From: Bog-950 sp046329515
GTDB taxonomy: Bacteria > Bacteroidota > Bacteroidia > Chitinophagales > LD1
Direction: 5' to 3'
NCBI GenBank assembly: GCA_046329515.1
Contig: JAXLUM010000001.1
Location: forward strand, 806,001-870,000
DNA length: 64,000 nucleotides
The translations under genes and the position numbers were made by a program. The notes below the pieces were generated by a model. The model searched no databases, was not told where the DNA came from, and saw only the letters and a program-made list of their open reading frames with translations. This document shows positions 17,910-27,807 of the stretch, one piece after another (the first letter of the stretch is position 1; every line of letters starts with the position of its first letter).

Positions 17910-20900
17910 ATGCCTGTTAAAAAAGAACACCACAACGGCACTCAAAATGGTGTAGAAGCCATAGCCCCGCCAAAAGGAAAAATTTCAAAAAATAAGAGTA
18001 AAACAGCCCCCCGATTAAATGGCCTTACTACGGTACACGAACCGGAGTTAAACACTTCGGAGCTTTTAAGTGTACTTACGGAAGTAAAGAACGGAAATTT
18101 TACAGTAAGAATGCCCATTGACCAAACGGGCATTAACGGTAAAATATGTGATGCGTTGAATGAGATTATCTCAATGAACGAAAAGATGATGTTGGAGTTT
18201 ACCAAGGCCGGTAATACTATCGGTAAACAGGGTAAACTTACACAACGTATTGAGCTACCCCAGGCCAAAGGTTCATGGCATGCAGGCGTTGAATCGCTCA
18301 ATACACTGATATCTGACCTTGTTCACCCAACCATTGAAATTGCGCACGTTATCAGCTCGGTGGCAAAAGGAAATCTTTCCCAACAGATGAGCCAGGAAGT
18401 AGGCGGCCACATTCTGCAAGGGGAATTTGCCCGTATAGCGAAAGAAGTGAATGATATGGTGAAGCAGTTGAACCTCTTCTCCATGGAGGTTACGCGCGTT
18501 GCGCGTGAGGTGGGTAGTGAAGGTAAACTTGGTGGGCAAGCTAAAGTGAAAGGTGTTGCGGGTGTGTGGAAGGATTTGACGGATTCCGTAAACCAGATGG
18601 GTAGTAATCTTACGGCACAGGTGCGGAACATTGCGGAGGTTACCACGGCAGTGGCAAAAGGGGACCTTTCCCGCAAAATTACAGTGGACGTTAAAGGCGA
18701 GATTCTTGAGTTAAAGAATACCATCAACACGATGGTGGATCAGTTGAACTCTTTCTCATCGGAAGTTACACGTGTGGCGCTTGAGGTGGGAACCGAAGGT
18801 AAGCTGGGTGGCCAAGCGCATGTGAAAGGTGTTGCGGGTACGTGGAAGGACTTAACGGACTCGGTAAACCAAATGGCCAGTAACCTTACGGGCCAGGTGC
18901 GTAACATTGCGGAAGTAACAACAGCGGTGGCAAAAGGTGATTTGAGCCGCCAGATTACGGTTGACGTGAAGGGCGAAATTCTGGAGTTGAAAAATACCAT
19001 CAATACGATGGTGGATCAGTTGAACTCCTTCTCTGCAGAGGTTACGCGTGTGGCGCGTGAGGTGGGTAGCGAAGGTAAACTGGGTGGCCAGGCGAAGGTG
19101 AAGGGTGTTGGTGGTGTATGGAAAGATTTGACAGACTCAGTTAACCAGATGGCCAGTAACCTGACGGGCCAGGTACGTAACATTGCGGAAGTAACTACGG
19201 CGGTGGCGAAAGGGGACTTATCGAAGAAAATTACAGTGGACGTTAAAGGAGAAATCCTTGAGTTGAAGAATACGATTAATACGATGGTGGACCAGTTGAA
19301 CTCCTTCGGCTCCGAAGTTACGCGTGTTGCGCGTGAGGTGGGCAGCGAAGGTAAACTGGGTGGACAGGCAACGGTAAAAGGCGTTGGTGGTGTATGGAAA
19401 GATTTGACGGATTCCGTTAACCAGATGGCCAGTAACCTTACAGGCCAGGTGCGTAACATTGCCGAGGTAACCACCGGTTTGGCAAAGGGTGACCTTTCCA
19501 GAAAAATTACGGTTGACGTTAAGGGAGAGATTTTAGAGTTGAAGAATACCATCAATACGATGGTGGATCAGTTGAACTCCTTTGCATCGGATGTAACGCG
19601 TGTGGCGCGTGAGGTAGGTAGCGAAGGTAAGCTGGGAGGCCAGGCAACGGTTGTGGGCGTAGGTGGTGTGTGGAAAGACTTGACAGATTCAGTAAACCAG
19701 ATGGCCAGTAACCTGACAGGCCAGGTGCGAAACATTGCGGAGGTGACTACTGCGGTGGCGAAAGGTGACTTGAGCCGTAAAATTACAGTGGATGTTAAGG
19801 GCGAAATTTTGGAGTTGAAGAAAACCATCAATACGATGGTGGATCAGTTAAACTCCTTTGCATCGGAAGTTACGCGTGTGGCGCTTGAGGTGGGAACCGA
19901 AGGTAAACTTGGTGGCCAGGCCGAAGTGACCGGTGTGGGTGGTACGTGGAAGGATTTAACGGATTCCGTTAACCAGATGGCCAGTAACCTGACGGGCCAG
20001 GTACGTAATATTGCGGAGGTGACCACCGCCGTGGCTAACGGCGACTTAAGCCGTAAGATTGGTGTGGACGTGAAAGGAGAAATTCTTGAGTTGAAGAATA
20101 CTATTAATACGATGGTGGACCAGCTTCGTGGTTTTGCATCGGAAGTAACGCGTGTGGCGCGTGAGGTGGGTAGCGAAGGTAAACTAGGTGGACAGGCAAC
20201 GGTGGAAGGTGTTGGTGGGGTATGGAAAGATTTGACCGACTCGGTGAACCAGATGGCCTCCAACTTAACATCACAGGTGCGTAACATTGCGGAGGTGACT
20301 ACTGCGGTGGCGAAAGGTGACTTGAGCCGTAAAATTACAGTGGACGTGAAAGGAGAAATCCTTGAGTTGAAGAATACCATTAATACGATGGTGGATCAGT
20401 TGAATGCGTTCGGTTCCGAAGTAACGCGTGTGGCGCGTGAGGTGGGTTCCGAAGGTAAGCTGGGTGGCCAGGCGGATGTGCCGGGTGTAGCAGGTACCTG
20501 GAAGGACTTGACAGACTCAGTAAACAAAATGGCTAGTAACCTAACGAGCCAGGTACGTAACATTGCGGAGGTGACCACCGCGGTGGCAAATGGTGACTTG
20601 AGCCGTAAGATTGGTGTGGACGTTAAGGGTGAGATTCTTGAGTTGAAGAATACCATTAATACGATGGTGGACCAGCTTCGTGGTTTTGCATCGGAAGTAA
20701 CGCGTGTAGCGCGTGAGGTGGGAACCGAAGGTAAGCTCGGCGGGCAGGCCAACGTGCCGGGTGTGGCAGGTACATGGAAGGACTTAACGGACTCCGTTAA
20801 CCAGATGGCCGGTAACCTTACCGCCCAGGTACGTAACATTGCCGATGTGGCCATTGCGGTGGCAAACGGTGATATGAGTAAGAAAATTACCGTGGACGTA

Positions 20901-23900
20901 CGCGGAGAGATTCTACAGTTAAAAGAAACTTTAAATACCATGGTGGACCAGCTTCGCGCGTTCGCATCGGAAGTTACGCGTGTGGCGCGTGAGGTGGGTA
21001 CAGACGGAAAGCTGGGCGGTCAGGCATTCGTGCCGGGGGTTGCCGGTACATGGAAGGACTTAACGGATTCCGTTAACCAAATGACCGGTAACCTTACTGC
21101 CCAGGTACGTAACATTGCGCAGGTAACCAAAGCGGTGGCATCGGGTGACCTTTCAAAAACAGTTACCATTGACGTTAAGGGTGAAATTCTGGAATTGAAG
21201 AATACCATCAACACCATGGTGGAACAGTTGAACTCCTTTGCGTTTGAGGTTACGCGTGTGGCGCGTGAGGTGGGTACGGAAGGTAAACTTGGCGGACAGG
21301 CAGAGGTGAAGGGTGTTGCGGGTACATGGAAGGATTTGACTGACTCCGTGAATATGATGGCATCTAACCTTACATCGCAGGTGCGCGGTATTGCCAAGGT
21401 GGTAACATCGGTGGCAACCGGTAACCTTCGCCAAAAACTTTCTATTAATGCGAAGGGTGAGGTGGCGCAGTTAACGGATACCATTAACGAGATGATTGAA
21501 ACGTTGGCGGTATTTGCTGACCAAGTTACCACTGTGGCGCGTGAGGTGGGTGTTGATGGTAAGTTGGGTGGACAGGCAAGTGTGCCGGGGGCATCGGGTA
21601 TTTGGAAAAACCTTACGGAGAACGTAAACCAGTTGGCGCAAAACCTTACAACGCAGGTGCGTTCAATTTCCGAAGTGGCCAGTGCGGTTACCAAAGGTGA
21701 CTTGACCCGAACTATACGAGTGGAAGCTAAAGGGGAGGTGGAAGCCTTGAAGGATACCATCAACCAGATGATTGCCAACCTGAAGGAAACTACCTTACGT
21801 AACCAGGAGCAGGACTGGCTGAAATCAAACCTTGCCAAGTTTACACAGATGCTACAGGGTCAAAAAGATTTGAATACGGTTACCAAGCGTATTCTTTCTG
21901 AGTTGGCGCAGGTGGTTAATGCGCACTATGGCGCATTCTACATTTTGAAACAAGATGATGAAACTCAAAATGTGAAGCTGAAACTGTTTGCTGCGTATGC
22001 TTATAAAGAAGAGAAAAATATACCTCAGGAATTTTCGATAGGTGAAGGATTGGTAGGCCAGTGCGCATTTGAAAAAGAAAGGATTCTTTTAAAGACGGTA
22101 CCGCAAGGGTATATCAAAATAAACTCCGGCTTAGGGAAAGCAAAACCTTCTAACCTTATCATTCTTCCGGTGTTGTTTGAAACTAATGTGAAGGCGGTAA
22201 TTGAGCTGGCATCACTGGATGTGTTTAGCGAAACGCACCTGGAGTTATTAAGCCAGCTTACGGAAAGTATAGGTATAGTATTGAATACCATTGAAACCAA
22301 TACCCGTACTGAAGAACTTCTGGCACAGTCTCAATCACTGGCCAGCGAGTTGAAAATACAGCAGGACGAGTTGCGCAGAACGAACGACGAATTACAGGAT
22401 AAGGCCTTACTACTTGTTAAGCAGAAGGAAGAAGTGGAAGCGAAGAACAAGGAAGTGGAAGAAGCAAGACGTTCACTGGAAGAAAAGGCCGAACAGTTGG
22501 CGCTTACTTCCAAGTATAAGTCTGAGTTCCTTGCAAACATGTCACACGAATTAAGAACACCGCTGAACAGCTTATTGATTCTGGCGCAACAATTATATGA
22601 GAATGCTGAGGGTAACCTGAACGATAAGCAGATAAGGTATGCGAAAACCATTCACTCCTGCGGTGATGACTTGATTCAACTGATTAATGATATTCTTGAC
22701 TTGTCAAAAATCGAATCAGGGTTTATTACCGCCAATATTGCGCCGGTGCGCTTTGGTGAAATTGCCGGCTTTGTGGAAACTACCTTTAAACCGATTTCGG
22801 AAGCAAGGCACCTGCGCTTTACCATTGATATAGATAGACAATTGCCTGAACATGTGGAAACAGATATTCAGCGATTAAACCAGATTTTGAAGAACCTTCT
22901 TTCCAACTCGTTTAAGTTTACGGAGAAAGGGGAAGTTAAGCTGCGCATTTTTGAAGCGAACAAGAATTGGAAATCAGGAAACCCAATTCTGGATAATGCA
23001 CGCCGAGTTGTTGGCTTTGCTATTAGCGATACGGGTATTGGTATTCCTTTAGAAAAGCAGAATATCATCTTTGAGGCATTCCAGCAGGCCGAAGGTTCAA
23101 CGAGCCGTAAGTACGGTGGCACCGGTTTAGGCTTGTCCATTAGCCGTGGTTTGGCAGAATTATTGGGCGGTACTATTGAACTGGAAAGTCAACCCGGCTC
23201 AGGCAGCACATTCACTCTTTACCTGCCGGTAGAAAACATTACAGGAACTATTTCGAAGGAAGTGCCGCAAAACCTGAATGCCATCTCTCAATTACAAATC
23301 AGCAACTCAGGTGATATTGATAACCTGTTAAGTTCCATCCGCATAACTAATGAAGGCATTGAGTCGAACATGAGTGCTATCAACGAAATGATCAATGACT
23401 CAGGCGATGACAGGGGCAATATTTTAAGCAATGACAAAGTGGTGCTTATTGTTGAAGATGACTCCCGCTTTGCGAAAATATTAGTAGAGAAGGCACACGA
23501 AGAGGACCTAAAAGCAATTGTAGCTGTTAGCTACATTGAGGTGTTTGATTTCATTAACCGCTTTACGCCGATAGCCATAACCCTGGATGTGAAATTGCCG
23601 GACACCAGTGGCTGGAAAGTTTTGGAACTGCTACGTAATGATTTGAACTACCGCCATATTCCGATTCACCTTATTTCAGGCGAAGAAAACAGAATGTTAG
23701 CCCTGAAACGAGGCGCACGCAGCTTCTTACTTAAGCCTTTGGAAACAGATGCGTTAAAAGATCTGTTTGCTGATATAGTAAGCTTTAGTAAAAAGGAAAT
23801 TAAAGAGGTGCTGGTTGTGGAGGATAATGAATTGGATTCATCGCAAATTGCCAAGGTGCTGGAGGATGACAACATACGAATTACTATAGCCAATACCGGA

Positions 23901-24602
23901 AAGAAGGCCCTGCAGAGAATTAAAGCTAAGGATTACGATTGTATAATACTGGATTACACCCTGCCCGATATTTCAGGTATGGATATGGTGAACAAGGTTG
24001 ATTCTATTAAAGGGCGATTGACGCCGGTAATTGTTTATTCAGCGCGCGACTTTGATAAAAATGAAATGAAGCAGTTAAACCGCAATTCAAACAGCGTTTT
24101 GCTTAAAGGCGTAAACTCACTGGAGCAATTGCTGGAAGAAACTGTGTTGCATCTTCATGTAAACCATAAGGAGTTGAGTAATGATAAGCGTAGAATAATA
24201 GAAAACAACCGCAGGAAGGAGGATATATTAACAGGTAAGTATATACTGGTGGTGGATGATGATGTGCGGAACCTGTTTGCCTTAACTACGGTATTTGAGC
24301 GATACAACATTAATGTTATAACTGCGGAGAGCGGTAAGGAAGCAATTAACATCCTTAACGAAAACCCTAACATTGAAATGGTGTTAATGGACATTATGAT
24401 GCCGGAAATGGATGGTTATGAGACCACGCAGAAAATACGCCGCGAGCATAAAAACAGTTCATTGCCGATTATTGCCGTAACTGCGAAAGCGATGAAGGGC
24501 GACCGTCAAAAATGTATTGAAGCGGGAGCATCGGATTACATTACAAAACCATTAAAAATTGATCAGTTGTTGTCGTTAATGCGTATTTGGTTTTATAAAT
24601 AG
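17910..24602 (+). CDS. Giant poly-HAMP hybrid histidine kinase with GAF and three receivers
   Basis: The protein has 2,230 residues and no signal peptide or membrane segment, so it should be cytoplasmic. Residues ~45-1295 are about 27 HAMP domains: an N-terminal divergent set, then twelve 92-residue double-HAMP repeats, each with EGKLGGQA or a close variant and WKDLTDSVNQM. A GAF domain (~1310-1480), a coiled coil, HisKA (His near 1546 in NMSHELRTPLNS), and an ATPase domain (NLLSNSFKF, DTGIGIP, GGTGLGLSIS) follow. The three receivers start near 1841, 1966 and 2110, with Asp near 1892, 2014 and 2160; the second lacks the usual Lys-Pro pair (LLKG). The design resembles fungal group III (Nik1/HOG) kinases, which have five to six repeats. 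It is followed 14 bases later by another kinase. Confidence 0.93.
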   Translation: MPVKKEHHNGTQNGVEAIAPPKGKISKNKSKTAPRLNGLTTVHEPELNTSELLSVLTEVKNGNFTVRMPIDQTGINGKICDALNEIISMNEKMMLEFTKAGNTIGKQGKLTQRIELPQAKGSWHAGVESLNTLISDLVHPTIEIAHVISSVAKGNLSQQMSQEVGGHILQGEFARIAKEVNDMVKQLNLFSMEVTRVAREVGSEGKLGGQAKVKGVAGVWKDLTDSVNQMGSNLTAQVRNIAEVTTAVAKGDLSRKITVDVKGEILELKNTINTMVDQLNSFSSEVTRVALEVGTEGKLGGQAHVKGVAGTWKDLTDSVNQMASNLTGQVRNIAEVTTAVAKGDLSRQITVDVKGEILELKNTINTMVDQLNSFSAEVTRVAREVGSEGKLGGQAKVKGVGGVWKDLTDSVNQMASNLTGQVRNIAEVTTAVAKGDLSKKITVDVKGEILELKNTINTMVDQLNSFGSEVTRVAREVGSEGKLGGQATVKGVGGVWKDLTDSVNQMASNLTGQVRNIAEVTTGLAKGDLSRKITVDVKGEILELKNTINTMVDQLNSFASDVTRVAREVGSEGKLGGQATVVGVGGVWKDLTDSVNQMASNLTGQVRNIAEVTTAVAKGDLSRKITVDVKGEILELKKTINTMVDQLNSFASEVTRVALEVGTEGKLGGQAEVTGVGGTWKDLTDSVNQMASNLTGQVRNIAEVTTAVANGDLSRKIGVDVKGEILELKNTINTMVDQLRGFASEVTRVAREVGSEGKLGGQATVEGVGGVWKDLTDSVNQMASNLTSQVRNIAEVTTAVAKGDLSRKITVDVKGEILELKNTINTMVDQLNAFGSEVTRVAREVGSEGKLGGQADVPGVAGTWKDLTDSVNKMASNLTSQVRNIAEVTTAVANGDLSRKIGVDVKGEILELKNTINTMVDQLRGFASEVTRVAREVGTEGKLGGQANVPGVAGTWKDLTDSVNQMAGNLTAQVRNIADVAIAVANGDMSKKITVDVRGEILQLKETLNTMVDQLRAFASEVTRVAREVGTDGKLGGQAFVPGVAGTWKDLTDSVNQMTGNLTAQVRNIAQVTKAVASGDLSKTVTIDVKGEILELKNTINTMVEQLNSFAFEVTRVAREVGTEGKLGGQAEVKGVAGTWKDLTDSVNMMASNLTSQVRGIAKVVTSVATGNLRQKLSINAKGEVAQLTDTINEMIETLAVFADQVTTVAREVGVDGKLGGQASVPGASGIWKNLTENVNQLAQNLTTQVRSISEVASAVTKGDLTRTIRVEAKGEVEALKDTINQMIANLKETTLRNQEQDWLKSNLAKFTQMLQGQKDLNTVTKRILSELAQVVNAHYGAFYILKQDDETQNVKLKLFAAYAYKEEKNIPQEFSIGEGLVGQCAFEKERILLKTVPQGYIKINSGLGKAKPSNLIILPVLFETNVKAVIELASLDVFSETHLELLSQLTESIGIVLNTIETNTRTEELLAQSQSLASELKIQQDELRRTNDELQDKALLLVKQKEEVEAKNKEVEEARRSLEEKAEQLALTSKYKSEFLANMSHELRTPLNSLLILAQQLYENAEGNLNDKQIRYAKTIHSCGDDLIQLINDILDLSKIESGFITANIAPVRFGEIAGFVETTFKPISEARHLRFTIDIDRQLPEHVETDIQRLNQILKNLLSNSFKFTEKGEVKLRIFEANKNWKSGNPILDNARRVVGFAISDTGIGIPLEKQNIIFEAFQQAEGSTSRKYGGTGLGLSISRGLAELLGGTIELESQPGSGSTFTLYLPVENITGTISKEVPQNLNAISQLQISNSGDIDNLLSSIRITNEGIESNMSAINEMINDSGDDRGNILSNDKVVLIVEDDSRFAKILVEKAHEEDLKAIVAVSYIEVFDFINRFTPIAITLDVKLPDTSGWKVLELLRNDLNYRHIPIHLISGEENRMLALKRGARSFLLKPLETDALKDLFADIVSFSKKEIKEVLVVEDNELDSSQIAKVLEDDNIRITIANTGKKALQRIKAKDYDCIILDYTLPDISGMDMVNKVDSIKGRLTPVIVYSARDFDKNEMKQLNRNSNSVLLKGVNSLEQLLEETVLHLHVNHKELSNDKRRIIENNRRKEDILTGKYILVVDDDVRNLFALTTVFERYNINVITAESGKEAINILNENPNIEMVLMDIMMPEMDGYETTQKIRREHKNSSLPIIAVTAKAMKGDRQKCIEAGASDYITKPLKIDQLLSLMRIWFYK
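18460..21780 (+). repeat. Tandem array of twelve 276-bp HAMP-pair repeats
   Basis: Inside the kinase gene a 276-base unit encoding 92 residues recurs twelve times in register; the GKLGGQ codons start near 18526, 18799, 19075 and then every 276 bases to about 21557. Units share long stretches of identical DNA and differ mostly at a few residues such as KVKGVAG, TVKGVGG and DVPGVAG. The last two units diverge most. The periodicity is exact and no unit is frameshifted. Confidence 0.93.
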
Positions 24603-24616
24603 AGTAGGGAGGATAC

Positions 24617-25894
24617 ATGCAGCCGAAAATATTACTTGTTGATGACCGGGAGGATAACCTTCTTTCTATAGAAGCTATTTTAGGAGCGGAGAACTATCGT
24701 TTTGTAAAAGCAACCTCAGGAAAGCAGGCGTTGAAAGTGTTATTGCAGGAATACGATTTTGCTTTAATACTAATGGACGTTAAGATGCCTAACCTGAATG
24801 GCTTTGAAACGGCGTCTATGATATACCAGCGGGAAAAGCTGAAACAAATTCCCATAATTTTCATTACCGCCCATAGTTATACTGAAGAGAGCGTTTATAA
24901 TGGCTATAAAGCGGGCGCGGTTGATTATATCTATAAGCCTATTAAACCGGAACTACTTAGAGCCAAGGTTGCCGTTTTTATTGATTTGTACCAAAAGAAT
25001 CATCGGCTGCAAATGCAGGAGCAGAAACTAATGGCTATTAATAAGAGCCTGGAGAATGAGATTAATGAGCGAAAGATGAGCGAGGAAAAAATTAAGGCGC
25101 TTAACCTTGAGCTACTAAAGAACATTGACCAACTGGAGGCAGCAAATAAAGACCTCGACAGATTTGCATTTATGGCCTCGCACGATTTGCAGGAGCCTTT
25201 GCGTAAGATACGGTTATTTACGGATCGTTTATTTTCCGGTTATAATGACCTTTTTGATGATAATGGTAAAATGTATATCAACCGCATTCAAAGCTCTGCT
25301 GAGCGTATGCAGGTTTTAATAAGAGATATCCTTACTTTCTCAAAAGCAGCAACCGCCAAAAAAGAATATGTAAAATGTGATGTGGGACAATTGGTTAAAG
25401 AAGTTTTGGACCAGTTGGAGGAAACTATTGCTATAAAAGGTGCGATTATTGATATTGATAAAATGCCACACCTTTTTATTAATCCTACATTAATGCGTGC
25501 GGTGTTTTATAACTTATTGAACAATGCGTTGAAATACACGCGTGAGGACGTTGCCCCAGTAATTAAGATTAGAACAGAAGCCAGCATATCGGACGTGGAA
25601 GTAGGAGAAGATGGGAGAAGTTTATATACCCGCATATTAATTGAGGATAACGGAATTGGTTTTGACCAGCGTTATGCAGAACAAATCTTTAGTATGTTCA
25701 CCCGCCTGCATAATAGCGGAGATTATGAGGGTACAGGAATTGGTTTAGCGCTTTGTAAAAAAATCATTGAAGATCATCAGGGTTTTATTTCAGCCCGCAG
25801 CAAACCGGGGCTTGGTTCCACTTTTGTTATATCATTACCTGTAAACCTTCAACAAGTTGCTGCGCCCACTTCAAACAAAACAACTGCGGTTTAA
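24617..25894 (+). CDS. Receiver-histidine kinase hybrid
   Basis: The protein has 425 residues. A receiver domain at 1-120 (ILLVDDREDNLLSIE, Asp in LILMDVKMPNLNGFE) is followed by a coiled coil. HisKA carries SHDLQEPLRKIRLF with the His near 189, and an ATPase domain has NLLNNALKYT, EDNGIGF and YEGTGIGLALCKKI. The layout puts a receiver before the kinase, so it can receive phosphate from elsewhere and then signal. An AGGGAGGA Shine-Dalgarno sequence precedes the ATG, which is 14 bases after the giant kinase stop; the two are almost surely one transcript. It ends convergent with nei. Confidence 0.92.
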   Translation: MQPKILLVDDREDNLLSIEAILGAENYRFVKATSGKQALKVLLQEYDFALILMDVKMPNLNGFETASMIYQREKLKQIPIIFITAHSYTEESVYNGYKAGAVDYIYKPIKPELLRAKVAVFIDLYQKNHRLQMQEQKLMAINKSLENEINERKMSEEKIKALNLELLKNIDQLEAANKDLDRFAFMASHDLQEPLRKIRLFTDRLFSGYNDLFDDNGKMYINRIQSSAERMQVLIRDILTFSKAATAKKEYVKCDVGQLVKEVLDQLEETIAIKGAIIDIDKMPHLFINPTLMRAVFYNLLNNALKYTREDVAPVIKIRTEASISDVEVGEDGRSLYTRILIEDNGIGFDQRYAEQIFSMFTRLHNSGDYEGTGIGLALCKKIIEDHQGFISARSKPGLGSTFVISLPVNLQQVAAPTSNKTTAV

Positions 25895-25903
25895 TATCGG
25901 CCT

Positions 25904-26632
25904 TTAATACTTTACCTGGCAATTAGTGCAATAATATGTTTTGCGCTTTGTTTTACCCATATAGCTAATCTTAATGGGCAAGTTGCAGCGTTTGCATGTT
26001 TTGTTCTTATAAATCTGCCAGTGTTTTCGTAGTTGATATATACGCTTCCATTTTAAAAAGTCGAAGCTATAAACGCCTGCTTGCTTAACCAGCTCCTTTA
26101 ATTTTTTTTCAGGGAGGTCCCCTAAATGACTTTCAGGATGAAGAAAGATACGATACAACACTTCATTTTTAATGATATTGCCGGAACCGGCAAACAGCGT
26201 CTGGTCCAATAGTGCATCGCACACCAATACCTTCGGTTGTTGTTTTATCTTTTTTATTGCTTTAGCCGGATTCCATTTGTCCGATAAAATATCCGCCCCC
26301 CAATCATACACGGTATCCAGATTGTCTTCTATGAACTGCACCGAACAGGTATAGAAGTTCAACTCGCCGTTGGTAAATTTCAAAGAAAGACGGGGTGTTT
26401 GATTTTTGTGTTCATCTATTCTGTAGCTGCCGAAGAGCATTAGGTGAATGCGCACAGTGAATGTTCTGAAGCAAATGAGAAAATGCTTGCCCCAGCTTTT
26501 GAAATCTATAATAGTTTGATTTTTTAATCGTTCAATTCCCGCTTTGGAATTTCCCTCTACCTGAAGAATTTTACGACCCTTAAATTTTTGAACTTCTTCT
26601 TTTAAAATTACTATGGATGGACCTTCAGGCAT
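25904..26632 (-). CDS. Fpg/Nei family DNA glycosylase (endonuclease VIII-like)
   Basis: This 242-residue base-excision enzyme starts MPEGPSIVILKEEV, with the Pro and Glu used for catalysis by the family. A helix-two-turn-helix region follows (DALLDQTLFAGSGNIIKNEV near 140-160), and a C-terminal zinc finger has CKRC and CTNC Cys pairs. It removes oxidised bases and nicks the strand. It lies 32 bases downstream of the topoisomerase IB gene in the same direction, so it may share its transcript. Confidence 0.9.
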   Translation of the reverse strand: MPEGPSIVILKEEVQKFKGRKILQVEGNSKAGIERLKNQTIIDFKSWGKHFLICFRTFTVRIHLMLFGSYRIDEHKNQTPRLSLKFTNGELNFYTCSVQFIEDNLDTVYDWGADILSDKWNPAKAIKKIKQQPKVLVCDALLDQTLFAGSGNIIKNEVLYRIFLHPESHLGDLPEKKLKELVKQAGVYSFDFLKWKRIYQLRKHWQIYKNKTCKRCNLPIKISYMGKTKRKTYYCTNCQVKY

Positions 26633-26664
26633 ACACTAAATAGTATAAAAAGTAATGCCATAGG

Positions 26665-27723
26665 CTATTTGCACATGCGCTGCAAATAATTCAGTACTAT
26701 TTTTTCTTCGTGCTGCATGGCTTTGGCAGAACGTGTAGCGTTGCCATTGATTATCTGTTCGAGGTATTTATGCAGTTTGCCATCTTCGTAATGTGTAAAT
26801 ACCAATGGATGTATGTAATATTTTTTGCAAACGGTTTTAGTGTTCCCCAGCTTATTAGCCACCATTTCCAGGGTTTGATTTACATTTTGCTTTGCTTCTG
26901 TGGCCGTTTGAAATTTAGGATAAGCTGCCAGCGAGGTTATAGCGGTAACGGTGCCCCACCACGTCCTGAAATCCTTTGCTGTAAAATCTTTGCCGGTATG
27001 TTGCAGGATATAAGTGTTTATATCCTCTGATTTAAGCGACTTCTTTTCGCCATTTTCATCATAGTACTGAAACAGTTCCTGTCCAGGTATATCGCGCAGT
27101 CTTTTCATCATTTTGCATAAGCGGGAATGCGTTAATTTTATTTCCTGGTATACGCCTTTTTTGCCGGTAAAGGCAATCATCATTTGGCTTCCCTTAATTT
27201 GTATATGCTTATTGCGAAGACTAGTTAGCCCATAGGAGCCATACAACTTAGTATAAGCTGAATTGCCAACCCTAATACAGGTTTTATCCATAACGGTAAG
27301 CGCCAGGGCAAGAACCTTTTCGCGGGTAAATTCTTTTTTGCGCAAATCTCTTTCTATTTGCCTGCGTAGCGATTGTAATGCGCGTGCAAACTCTGCCATT
27401 CTGTTATGCTTGTGCGCATTGCGGTGTTGGCTCCACAGTAAGTGATACTTATATTGCTTTCGCCCGGCTACATCATACCCGGTTGCCTGAAGGTGGCCAT
27501 TGGCTTTGGTGCTTATCCATACATTTTGCCAGGCGGGGGGAATGACTAACGATTTGATTCTTTTAATTTCCTCTTTATCCCTTACGGGTTTACCATCTTT
27601 ATCAAGGTACATAAAGTTCTTACCAATACGTTTGCGCGTATAACCAAGGTCCTTTTGTGTTATATACGTTAAGGACATTGCCCTGGCTTCCGATAAAAGT
27701 GTTTTCCTATCCTCAATTTTCAC
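26665..27723 (-). CDS. DNA topoisomerase IB
   Basis: The encoded protein relaxes supercoils through a 3'-phosphotyrosine. It has GKNFMYLDKDGKPV in the N-terminal domain, IPPAWQNVWIS, TGYDVAGRKQYKYHLLW, the catalytic Arg region DKTCIRVGNSAY, KDFRTWWGTVTA, and CKKYYIHPLVFTHYE with the probable nucleophile Tyr. I start at the GTG at 27723 (KIEDRKTLLSEARA), since the upstream TTG at 27753 lies inside a terminator-like hairpin; the ATG of MSLTYITQ at 27678 is another option. It is upstream of nei. Chromosomal topoisomerase IB of this short type is common in stress-tolerant environmental bacteria. Confidence 0.88.
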   Translation of the reverse strand: MKIEDRKTLLSEARAMSLTYITQKDLGYTRKRIGKNFMYLDKDGKPVRDKEEIKRIKSLVIPPAWQNVWISTKANGHLQATGYDVAGRKQYKYHLLWSQHRNAHKHNRMAEFARALQSLRRQIERDLRKKEFTREKVLALALTVMDKTCIRVGNSAYTKLYGSYGLTSLRNKHIQIKGSQMMIAFTGKKGVYQEIKLTHSRLCKMMKRLRDIPGQELFQYYDENGEKKSLKSEDINTYILQHTGKDFTAKDFRTWWGTVTAITSLAAYPKFQTATEAKQNVNQTLEMVANKLGNTKTVCKKYYIHPLVFTHYEDGKLHKYLEQIINGNATRSAKAMQHEEKIVLNYLQRMCK

Positions 27724-27743
27724 ACAGCACTTGTTTAAAGTAA

Positions 27744-27772
27744 AGAGCCCCAAAGTGTAACTTCAGGGCTCT
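27744..27772 (-). terminator. Probable terminator of the repeat-rich T9SS gene
   Basis: AGAGCCC and GGGCTCT form a 7-base stem with a 15-base loop, downstream of the T9SS gene on the minus strand. The T-tract after it is short and interrupted, so efficiency is uncertain. Confidence 0.5.
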
Positions 27773-27807
27773 TATCTATTCAACTTGAATAGTTTGGTTT
27801 TAGTATT

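Noticed and set aside
18323..21838. A series of long open frames on the minus strand (80-270 codons) opposite the poly-HAMP gene
   Set aside because: They recur at the same 276-base spacing as the repeats and are copies of the same antisense frame; composition (rich in Thr, Ser, Pro) is that of a shadow of the HAMP codons.
27724..27753. TTG-start extension of topoisomerase IB
   Set aside because: It starts inside a terminator-like hairpin and adds residues not matching the family N-terminus.
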